Of a DNA stretch of 64,000 bases, positions 57,940-64,000 are shown piece by piece (position 1 is the first letter of the stretch; each line of letters opens with the position of its first letter). Made by a program: the position numbers and the translations under genes. This stretch comes from Pseudobutyrivibrio sp. OR37 (GTDB taxonomy: Bacteria > Bacillota > Clostridia > Lachnospirales > Lachnospiraceae). Under the pieces are notes generated by a model. It made no database searches and had not been told where the DNA came from. It saw only the letters and a list, made by a program, of their open reading frames with translations. The stretch covers positions 1 to 64,000 of the forward strand of contig NZ_FOQF01000014.1 of NCBI RefSeq assembly GCF_900113655.1, read 5' to 3'.

Positions 57940-59046
57940 ATGCAAAATCCTTTTACACATGCTTTTGGAGCGCAGCCTAATAAATATATTTCAACAAATC
58001 TAGAAGAATCTATATTTGATAATTTTAGTTATCCGAACCCATCAGAAAAATGCTACATAATCACAGGTGTCAGGGGATCTGGAAAAACAGTTATGATGTC
58101 TTCAATAACCAGAAGACTCATGGAAAGTGAAGACTGGGTGGTATGCAATTTGGTGCTGGGTGATGATATATTAAATCAATTTGCCGCATCCCTAGCTGAA
58201 AATCCAATTTGTGCAAAGCATTTTTTGAAAGCATCAAATATTTCATTTTCAATGCTAGGTTTAGCCGCAGGCATTGAATATGACAAGGAAAAAGTTTTTG
58301 ATATACATATTCTAATCGGAAAACTTGTAGAGACATTAGCGCAGGCTGGAAAAAAGGTTATGATTACACTTGATGATATTTATGTATGTGATGGAATGAT
58401 AGCCTTTGCCCAAGAGTTTCAGCATCTGATAATCGATCATAGAAACCTTCCTGTGTATTTAATTATGACAGGTTTATACCAAAACTATAGAGAATTAACA
58501 GATGTGAAGAATGCTAAACTAAAGGGTTGTACATTCCTTACAAGAACATTAGATAGAGAAATTCCTCCACTAGATGATAGCCAAATGGCAGTATCATATT
58601 TTAATACTTTTGGAATTGACGAAAAGGAAGCTATTAAGCTTGCAAAGATGACAAAGGGATATGCATTTGCTTATCAGTTACTAGGATACTGGTATTTTGA
58701 AAAATATGTAAATAAAAATGATGAGGTTCGCGATGTTGAGGTTGAATATAGAAGTGAGCTGATTAAGTATACATATAATAAATTATGGAGTGAACTTTCA
58801 GAAAAAGATAAAGATATAGTTTTTGTCTTGGTAGAGCTTGGCGCAGATGAGAAGCAAGTGAAACGAGCAGAAGTGATTAACTATATGAATGAAAGTGGAA
58901 ATGAAATTACATCTTCCACATTTAATAAGTATCGCGAGAGACTTCTGGGAAAGGGAATAATATCCACTTCGGAAAATCGAGATGGATACATTTGGCTTCC
59001 GCTACCACAGTTTGGAAATTTTGTAAGACTTTATCATATGGATTAA
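57940..59046 (+). CDS. AAA/STAND-type ATP-binding protein
   Basis: CGGAGG at 57926-57931 favours ATG 57940. The 368-residue protein has Walker A GVRGSGKT (about 43-50), Walker B VMITLDDIY, a later arginine-rich region (LTRTLDRE) and a C-terminal winged-helix-like part (YNKLWSELSEKDKDI, GIISTSENRDGYIWL). It resembles AAA ATPases of archaeal/bacterial STAND type, often found singly in accessory DNA. The winged helix suggests it could bind the AGGTTGCACCT sites in its own promoter; that is inference. Function unknown. Confidence 0.85.
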   Translation: MQNPFTHAFGAQPNKYISTNLEESIFDNFSYPNPSEKCYIITGVRGSGKTVMMSSITRRLMESEDWVVCNLVLGDDILNQFAASLAENPICAKHFLKASNISFSMLGLAAGIEYDKEKVFDIHILIGKLVETLAQAGKKVMITLDDIYVCDGMIAFAQEFQHLIIDHRNLPVYLIMTGLYQNYRELTDVKNAKLKGCTFLTRTLDREIPPLDDSQMAVSYFNTFGIDEKEAIKLAKMTKGYAFAYQLLGYWYFEKYVNKNDEVRDVEVEYRSELIKYTYNKLWSELSEKDKDIVFVLVELGADEKQVKRAEVINYMNESGNEITSSTFNKYRERLLGKGIISTSENRDGYIWLPLPQFGNFVRLYHMD

Positions 59047-59060
59047 AAGTAGCATGTACA

Positions 59061-59089
59061 GGGCACACCGGAGGGTGTGCCTTATTTTA
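59061..59089 (+). terminator. GGCACACC-family terminator, copy 2
   Basis: GGCACACC (59062-59069) pairs with GGTGTGCC (59074-59081) around GGAG, followed by TTATTTTA. Confidence 0.88.
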
Positions 59090-59235
59090 TTGGATAATCA
59101 AAGGTTATAGAGGAAAAAAGATAGATATATACATCTAACTGAGGAAAAGTCACACTTGGGAGTTGAAATTCGGATATAAATCTATATAATTAATTATGAA
59201 AGAGTTAATTGGATAGAATATGTGAGGTAGATAAT

Positions 59236-60495
59236 ATGTTGATACAGTTTAATTTTAAAAACTATAAATCGTTTAGAGATGACGCAACACTTGATTTATC
59301 TGCTGCAAAAATGACAGAGTTTTCAGATAGAGTTATTCAGGTAGGTAATGAGAAAATCTTGTCTGTAGCAGCTATATATGGCGCCAATGCTAGCGGTAAA
59401 TCAAATGTATACAGTGCATTCGAATATATGACAGATTACGTAACAAATTCCTTTAAGTATGGTGATGAGGAAGATGATTATCATGATTATAGACCAACGC
59501 CATTTTTGTTTGATAGTCACTCTGAAAATGATGAATCTTCTTTTGAAGTATATTTTACACTTCCAGGTGATCAATCTGGTAGAACATATAATTATGGGTT
59601 TTGTATAGGAATAGATGGAGTTACAGAAGAATGGTTAAATGTTAAGGCCAAGAGTGCAAGAAAGTATACTACGGTGTTTTATCGTGGGGGTGAAGATAAT
59701 GAATTGGATTTAGTTGGTTTTCCAAAAGTCAGTAGAGAAAATTTAGAGGTAGCCTTAGAAAAACAAGTTCTGATAATCTCGCTTGGAGCAAAATTAAAAA
59801 TAGCGAAATGCAAGTTAATAAGAGACTGGTTTTTAGCAAATGAATTTACTGATTTTGGGGATCCGATAAAGAACTTTTTCATGTTGAGAATGTTACCAGA
59901 AGATTTTGTTGAAGATGAGCTAGTTAGAGAGAAAGTAGTAGATTATTTTTCTTCATTTGATGAGCATATAAAGGGTTTTAAAATTGAGAAAATTCCAAGT
60001 GATAAAGAAAATGAGGAGAGATTTAAACTTAGTTCATTACATAATAAAATTGATTCAGATGATATGGCAGAGATTCCTTTTGAAATGGAATCAGCTGGAA
60101 CACTTAAGATGTTTGCTCTATACCCAGAATTGCAAGAAGTTTTAAAAAAAGGTAGTGTCTTTTTTATTGATGAATTAAATGCAAGATTACATCCATTACT
60201 TGTTAGGAACTTTGTGCTTACATTTTTGAATCCAGAAATTAATGTTAACCATGCACAACTTATATTTACTACGCATGATACATGGCAACTGTCTAACCAA
60301 TTATTACGAAGAGATGAAATATGGTTTACGGAAAAAGATGCCAATGGTGTTTCTTCGTTATATTCACTAGCAGATTTTGTTGATGAAGATGGAACAAGAA
60401 TACGTAAAGATGAAAATTATGAAAAAAACTATTTAATTGGAAAATATGGTGCCATTCCTTCTTTAAAGAGTTTCGCGCTATTAGAGGAGGTATAG
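59236..60495 (+). CDS. AAA15-family ATPase, RloA/AbiLi-like
   Basis: The ATG at 59236 follows GTGAGGT. The 419-residue protein is an SMC/ABC-like AAA15 ATPase: FNFKNYKSFRD at the N-terminus, Walker A GANASGKSN (about 50-58), then a long insert, and Walker B SVFFIDELNARLHP (about 305) with TTHDTWQLS after it. In AbiL/RloAB pairs the ATPase senses phage infection and acts with a RloB-type effector. The RloB-like gene starts 1 bp after this stop and uses AGGAGG within its last codons, supporting a two-gene unit. Anti-phage activity is inferred. Confidence 0.9.
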   Translation: MLIQFNFKNYKSFRDDATLDLSAAKMTEFSDRVIQVGNEKILSVAAIYGANASGKSNVYSAFEYMTDYVTNSFKYGDEEDDYHDYRPTPFLFDSHSENDESSFEVYFTLPGDQSGRTYNYGFCIGIDGVTEEWLNVKAKSARKYTTVFYRGGEDNELDLVGFPKVSRENLEVALEKQVLIISLGAKLKIAKCKLIRDWFLANEFTDFGDPIKNFFMLRMLPEDFVEDELVREKVVDYFSSFDEHIKGFKIEKIPSDKENEERFKLSSLHNKIDSDDMAEIPFEMESAGTLKMFALYPELQEVLKKGSVFFIDELNARLHPLLVRNFVLTFLNPEINVNHAQLIFTTHDTWQLSNQLLRRDEIWFTEKDANGVSSLYSLADFVDEDGTRIRKDENYEKNYLIGKYGAIPSLKSFALLEEV

Positions 60496-60496
60496 T

Positions 60497-61153
60497 ATGG
60501 CAAGAAAAGATAGAACAGGAGAACGAAAAAGTCGTTCTAATAAGCGTAACATGCGTGTCCCTGAGTTAGGGTATTATTTAATAGCAACAGATACAAAGGG
60601 AACAGAACGATGTTTTTTTAGCGGGCTACAAAGTGCTTTGCCAGATGAAATCAAGAATAGAATAGTAATTAAGGTTGTCGAAACAAAGACACATTCCCTA
60701 ATTGATAAGTGCTTGGAGTATTGTTCGTATGATGCACAGTATCGTAGTCCATGGATCGTTTTTGATAGAGATGAAGTTCAGGGATTTGATGAAATAATAT
60801 TGGAAGCAGAAAAAAAGGGGATTAGAGTAGGGTGGTCGAATCCTTGCTTTGAAATTTGGATGTACGCATATTTTGGTGAGATGCCAGCAATACAAGAATC
60901 GTGGACTTGTTGCAGTGAATTTGGAAGAGTGTATGAGAGAAAAACAGGACAAAAATATTCAAAAGTTGATGACCAAATGTACAACAGACTCTGTGAAAAA
61001 GGAAACGAAGGGGCTGCAATAAAAATTGCTCGGCAAAAAATAGACCAATGCATTAGAGAGGGGAAATCAAGGCCATCTGAAATGTGTCCTGCAACAACAG
61101 TGCACGAATTAGTCGGAGAGATTAAAGAGAAGGTGAATAATAATACTAAGTAG
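60497..61153 (+). CDS. RloB/AbiLii-like defence protein
   Basis: The 218-residue protein has a lysine/arginine-rich N-terminus and then the RloB pattern: YYLIATDTKGTERCFFSGL, IVIKVVETK, WIVFDRDEV with a metal-like D-D-E cluster, and SNPCFEIWMYAYF. This fold is related to Toprim-like nuclease domains. With the AAA15 ATPase upstream it forms the standard RloA-RloB (AbiLi-AbiLii) arrangement. It ends before an Rpn-derived fragment and an HigBA module, in an accessory stretch rich in such genes. Confidence 0.88.
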   Translation: MARKDRTGERKSRSNKRNMRVPELGYYLIATDTKGTERCFFSGLQSALPDEIKNRIVIKVVETKTHSLIDKCLEYCSYDAQYRSPWIVFDRDEVQGFDEIILEAEKKGIRVGWSNPCFEIWMYAYFGEMPAIQESWTCCSEFGRVYERKTGQKYSKVDDQMYNRLCEKGNEGAAIKIARQKIDQCIREGKSRPSEMCPATTVHELVGEIKEKVNNNTK

Positions 61154-61201
61154 CGATGTTAAGCAACATAAAAAAGTGCTAGGCGTTTCATTAAAGAATA
61201 G

Positions 61202-61558
61202 CTTATGCTGTATAATGGGGATAAGCAGAAGGCTATACAAGCAACTATTAGCATCTGTATTGAACAAGGAAAATTATTAAGATACCTTTCTGAACACAGG
61301 AGGGAGGTTGAAGACTATATGTTTGCATTATTAAGTGATGAAGAATTAAAAGAAGCCTACGGAGATTATAGGGAGAGCATTGGAGAAGAACGAGGAATAG
61401 AAAAAGGAATAGAAAAAGGAATAGAAAAAGGAATAGAAAAAGCTATGCTAATGGTTATTGAAAAGCTAATAAAAAACAAAGGCTTTTCAATTGAGGAAGC
61501 TTTGGAAGCGCTGGATATTCCAGAAGAAAAAAAGGAAGAATATAGAGCATTATTATAA
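61202..61558 (+). pseudogene. C-terminal fragment of an Rpn-type nuclease/transposase, copy 1
   Basis: The frame (YNGDKQKAIQATISICIEQG, then EELKEAYGDYRES and a lysine/glutamate tail) matches the C-terminal third of Rpn recombination-promoting nucleases. The PD-(D/E)XK catalytic part is absent; an in-frame TAG stands at 61199-61201. Translation from the ATG at 61205 would give 117 residues, but no ribosome site is seen. It includes four GIEK repeats. A second copy of the same fragment starts at 62289. Confidence 0.78.
61394..61441 (+). repeat. 12-bp microsatellite, four perfect units
   Basis: GGAATAGAAAAA is repeated four times without error, encoding (GIEK)4 in the Rpn fragment. Rpn proteins often have such EKG-rich variable stretches, which can change length by slippage without loss of frame. 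The second Rpn copy has diverged here and lacks the array. Confidence 0.92.
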
Positions 61559-61576
61559 AGAGTGAACGAATTGGCC

Positions 61577-61605
61577 AGGGCACACCGAAAGGTGTGCCTT
61601 TGTTG
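61577..61605 (+). terminator. GGCACACC-family terminator, copy 3
   Basis: GGCACACC (61579-61586) pairs with GGTGTGCC (61591-61598) around GAAA, followed by TTTGTT. Confidence 0.85.
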
Positions 61606-61629
61606 ACTGCGTTTTCAGATAAAATAAGG

Positions 61630-61658
61630 TTGACAAAAAAATATAAAAGATATATCTT
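61630..61658 (+). promoter_or_regulatory. higBA promoter with overlapping palindrome
   Basis: TTGACA (61630-61635) and TATCTT (61653-61658) are 17 bp apart. A perfect 14-bp palindrome, AAAGATATATCTTT, at 61646-61659 covers the -10 and is the likely HigA operator. Confidence 0.75.
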
Positions 61659-61691
61659 TAAAGCAGAAGTACTAATGGAGAACAGAAGTAA

Positions 61692-61973
61692 ATGATAGTG
61701 GTATGGCATGATAAAGAAGCTGAGAAAATTTGGAACATGAAATTCTCAACAAAACTTCCTCATGATATTCAAAAGACGGCGAGAAGGAAGCTTATTATGC
61801 TTAATTCAGCTGCAAGTATAAATGATTTGAGAATACCTCCATCTAATCATCTTGAGGAATTGGCAGGGAATCGGGAGGGACAGCATAGCATTAGAATTAA
61901 TGATCAGTATAGAATTTGTTTTTATTGGAATAATGGAAATGTAATTGTTGAAGACATTTGTGATTATCACTAA
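61692..61973 (+). CDS. higB: HigB-type toxin (RelE superfamily mRNA interferase)
   Basis: The 93-residue protein matches the HigB/GraT toxin family: WHDKEAEKIWNMKFSTKLP, AARRKL-like helix (TARRKLIMLNSA), DLRIPPSNHLEELAG and SIRINDQYRICFYW, with VEDICDYH at the end. HigB cleaves mRNA at the ribosome unless bound by HigA. Toxin-first order is usual for higBA. GGAG at 61677-61680 precedes the ATG. The next gene's AAGGAGG overlaps this stop codon. Confidence 0.94.
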   Translation: MIVVWHDKEAEKIWNMKFSTKLPHDIQKTARRKLIMLNSAASINDLRIPPSNHLEELAGNREGQHSIRINDQYRICFYWNNGNVIVEDICDYH

Positions 61974-61985
61974 GGAGGGCTATAT

Positions 61986-62288
61986 ATGATGAGTTTAGAA
62001 CCTACATCTCCAGGAGAAATTTTACGTGAAGAATTTCTTGAACCTATGAACATTACGGGATATAAACTTGCAAAGGAGGTACATATTCCTCAGTCTAGGA
62101 TTAGTGATATTCTTAGTGGTAAGAGAGGAATTACAGCAGACACTGCAATGAGATTTGCAAGGTATTTTGGAACAACGCCACAGTTTTGGCTGAATATTCA
62201 GAATCAGTATGACTTAGATATGCTTAAGGTATCGGGTAAAGTTGTAGATATCGCAGATATCAGACCTTTTAATTTGATGCAAGGATAA
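61986..62288 (+). CDS. higA: HigA-type XRE antitoxin
   Basis: The 100-residue antitoxin has the standard HigA opening EPTSPGEILREEFLEP, an HTH (ITGYKLAKEVHIPQSRISDI) and the family phrase FGTTPQFWLNIQNQYDL. It neutralises HigB and represses the operon through the palindrome at 61646-61659. AAGGAGG precedes two adjacent ATG codons. The next Rpn fragment begins at the base after its stop, so the module's right boundary is abrupt. Confidence 0.95.
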   Translation: MMSLEPTSPGEILREEFLEPMNITGYKLAKEVHIPQSRISDILSGKRGITADTAMRFARYFGTTPQFWLNIQNQYDLDMLKVSGKVVDIADIRPFNLMQG

Positions 62289-62615
62289 TCTATACAAGCA
62301 ACTATTAGCATCTGCATCGAACAGGGAAAATTATTAAGATACCTTTCTGAACACAGGAGGGAGGTTGAAGACTATATGTTTGCATTATTAAGTGATGAAG
62401 AATTAAAAGAAGCCTACGGAGATTATAGGGAGAGCATAGGAGAAGAAAGAGGTTTAAAAATAGGAGAAGAAAAAGGTGAAAAGCATGGTAAAGAGATGGG
62501 TTTACTCACGGCTATTGAGAAGCTAATGAAAAACAAGGGCTTTTCAGCTGATGAGGCTATGGAAATCTTGGATATTCCAGAGGAAAAAAGAGAAGAATAC
62601 AAAGCATTATTATAA
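62289..62615 (+). pseudogene. C-terminal fragment of an Rpn-type nuclease/transposase, copy 2
   Basis: From 62290 the DNA matches 61233-61394 with about five substitutions in 162 bp (offset 1057), then diverges in the EKG-rich part and realigns at the end (NKGFS(I/A)(E/D)EA, LDIPEEK, ALL). The frame opens straight after the higA stop with no start or ribosome site; an internal ATG at 62376 could give 79 residues. It lacks any catalytic residues. Confidence 0.78.
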
Positions 62616-62630
62616 AAGCTTGATAAAGCA

Positions 62631-62669
62631 GCCAGGGGCACACCGCAAGGTGTGCCCCTGGCTTGTTTT
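62631..62669 (+). terminator. GGCACACC-family terminator, copy 4
   Basis: GCCAGGGGCACACC (62631-62644) pairs perfectly over 14 bp with its complement at 62649-62662 around GCAA, followed by TTGTTTTT. It is the longest of the four. Confidence 0.93.
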
Positions 62670-62746
62670 TATGCCATTTGTGTATTATTTGTGAAAAGTT
62701 ACATATATTAATGAAAAAAATATAAGTAATTTTAATCAGTAGGCAA

Positions 62747-62775
62747 TTGTCAACAACTCTCTAATGATGTATACT
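62747..62775 (+). promoter_or_regulatory. promoter of the right-end GT4 gene
   Basis: TTGTCA (62747-62752) and TATACT (62770-62775) are 17 bp apart. AGGGAG at 62818-62823 is the ribosome site. The stretch 62676-62746 is AT-rich without other signals. Confidence 0.7.
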
Positions 62776-62829
62776 TCTGCAAGATGGCCTATTACAGGTC
62801 TATCAGCGAAAAATACGAGGGAGTTTAAA

Positions 62830-64000
62830 ATGAGAGTTCTAATTGTAAATAAATTCTTATACCCTAACGGGGGTTCAGAAACATATATTTTCAAGCTGGG
62901 CGAAGCTCTTATGGCAAAGGGCAATGAGGTTCAGTATTTCGGCATGGAGCATGAAGGCAGATGCGTAGGCAATGCGGTTAATGCATACACATCTGATATG
63001 GATTTCCATGATGCCAGCAAGCTTGAAAAGCTTACATATCCTTTAAAGACTATCTATTCTAAAGAAGCTAGACAGAAGATTCGTCTTGTTTTAGATGATT
63101 TCAAGCCAGATGTTGTACATCTTAATAATTTCAATTATCAGCTTACACCATCCATGATTTTAGAGATTGTGAAGTGGAGAAAGCAGACAGGTCATGCATG
63201 TAAGATTGTATTTACAGCCCATGATTATCAGCTGGTTTGCCCTAACCACATGTGTAACAATCCAAACACACATGAAAATTGCGAAAAGTGCCTTAGTGGT
63301 AAGTTCATGAACTGTACCAAGGGTAAGTGTATCCACGGCAGCACAGCGAAAAGCTTTATCGGTACACTGGAAGCTACCTTCTGGAAGCTTAAGGGCACAT
63401 ATAAATACATTGATACATTCATTTGCTGTAGCCAGTTTATGAAGAGCAAGCTTGATGCTAATCCATTGTTTGCTCCAAAGACTATTGCAATACATAATTT
63501 TATCGAATCTATCCCATGGATAGAATCTGAGAAGGAAGATTACGTACTCTACTTCGGAAGATATTCCGAGGAAAAGGGGATCCGTACATTGATTGAGGCA
63601 GCCAAGAGAATGCCTGAGGTTAATTTCATTTTTGCAGGCAAGGGTCCATTAGAAGATTTGCTTAAAGGCATTGATAATATTAAGAATGTGGGCTTTAGGA
63701 GTGGCGATGATTTAGCTAATCTGATTCGCAAGGCCAAGATGTCTGTTTACTCATCAGAATGGTACGAAAACTGTCCTTTTTCTGTAATGGAATCCCAGAT
63801 GTATGGTACACCAGTTATCGGTGCAAATATCGGCGGTATCCCGGAGCTTATTCAGGTAGGCAAGACTGGTCTTCTATATGAAAGCGGAGATGTAGACCAG
63901 CTTTGTGATGCAATCCACAGCATTTGGCAGGATGATGCCAAGGCACAGGCTATGCATGAGGCTTGTAAGGATTTGAAGTTTGATACTATTGATGAGTATT
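62830..64000 (+). CDS. GT4 glycosyltransferase with Cys cluster (cut by window edge)
   Basis: The first 390 residues are in the window. It is a GT-B enzyme: NKFLYPNGGSETYIFKLG at the N-terminus (donor-loop glycines), TAHDYQLVCPNH, YFGRYSEEKGIRTLIEA, FAGKGPLED and the GT4 acidic-tail region ENCPFSVMESQMYGTPVIG. Between the Rossmann lobes (about 135-180) lies a cluster of nine cysteines and two histidines (VCPNHMCNN, ENCEKC, NCTKGKC) that could bind zinc or iron-sulfur. The gene probably starts a further glycan cluster to the right. Confidence 0.93.
   Translation, partial: MRVLIVNKFLYPNGGSETYIFKLGEALMAKGNEVQYFGMEHEGRCVGNAVNAYTSDMDFHDASKLEKLTYPLKTIYSKEARQKIRLVLDDFKPDVVHLNNFNYQLTPSMILEIVKWRKQTGHACKIVFTAHDYQLVCPNHMCNNPNTHENCEKCLSGKFMNCTKGKCIHGSTAKSFIGTLEATFWKLKGTYKYIDTFICCSQFMKSKLDANPLFAPKTIAIHNFIESIPWIESEKEDYVLYFGRYSEEKGIRTLIEAAKRMPEVNFIFAGKGPLEDLLKGIDNIKNVGFRSGDDLANLIRKAKMSVYSSEWYENCPFSVMESQMYGTPVIGANIGGIPELIQVGKTGLLYESGDVDQLCDAIHSIWQDDAKAQAMHEACKDLKFDTIDEY

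Noticed and set aside
61646-61659. AAAGATATATCTTT as a terminator stem
   Set aside because: It is AT-only apart from one G-C pair per arm, has no loop or T-tail, and overlaps the higBA -10; an operator role is more likely.

Overview
The window looks like a chromosomal segment of a low-GC Gram-positive anaerobe of the Lachnospiraceae, most like Butyrivibrio or Pseudobutyrivibrio. This is inferred from AGGAGG ribosome sites on nearly every gene, many extended -10 promoters (TGnTATAAT or TGnTAAAAT), VanW, LCP, HtrA and Feo proteins of clostridial type, and a giant secreted protein built from BspA-like leucine-rich and InlB-like repeats. No tRNA, rRNA or CRISPR was seen.

Layout. 1-1081: the start of an IS91-like transposase gene running off the left edge, then 850 bp of non-coding DNA with a 72-bp-period AT-rich array and a pair of matched inverted repeats. 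1082-9624: surface protein, small membrane protein, VanW protein and a TPR-like/GGDEF regulator. 9721-24783: thymidine kinase and a first envelope-glycan cluster (GT-C-like membrane protein, ABC-2 exporter permease and ATPase separated by a GDPD gene, a very large kinase-like/RgpF/HAD protein, a tandem-GT2 protein, UDP-glucose dehydrogenase), ending in an rRNA methyltransferase. 24846-30000: an unrecognised secreted protein, a nitronate-monooxygenase-like enzyme and a GH114-M15 lipoprotein. 30032-42443: a second polysaccharide cluster with two divergent operons (flippase, GT-C-like protein and GT2 on minus; GT4, tandem GT2, GtrB-like GT2, WbaP-like initiating transferase, GT2 and an LCP ligase on plus). 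42555-53002: glmS, htrA, VanZ-like, carbamate kinase and two ferrous-iron systems, one an in-frame FeoA-FeoB fusion and one feoA-feoA-feoB plus a 45-residue Cys-rich partner. 53066-62672: accessory region with glycosyltransferases, a candidate GNAT toxin pair, a metallophosphoesterase, an AAA ATPase, a RloAB/AbiL-like defence pair and a HigBA module between two copies of an Rpn nuclease fragment. 62830-64000: a GT4 gene cut by the right edge.

How the parts fit. Both glycan clusters contain the classes of enzyme needed to start a lipid-linked glycan (WbaP-like), extend it (GT2 and GT4), decorate it (GT-C and GtrB), export it by two routes (flippase or ABC-2) and attach it to the wall (LCP). 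GlmS and Ugd supply precursors.

The most unusual content is non-coding. (1) Two RNA-like elements at 23422-23558 and 53066-53197 share a conserved core while two of their helices differ by compensatory changes; I could not assign them to a known family. In the first, one helix strand could alternatively pair with the downstream Shine-Dalgarno. (2) Three double-hairpin repeats lie between co-oriented genes, and two of them supply the likely Shine-Dalgarno of the next gene. (3) Three AGGTTGCACCT palindromes at exact 40-bp spacing precede the AAA ATPase, the last containing its -35 box. (4) Four near-identical GNRA-type terminator hairpins cluster at 57.7-62.7 kb. All readings come from inspection alone; no database search or folding calculation was run.
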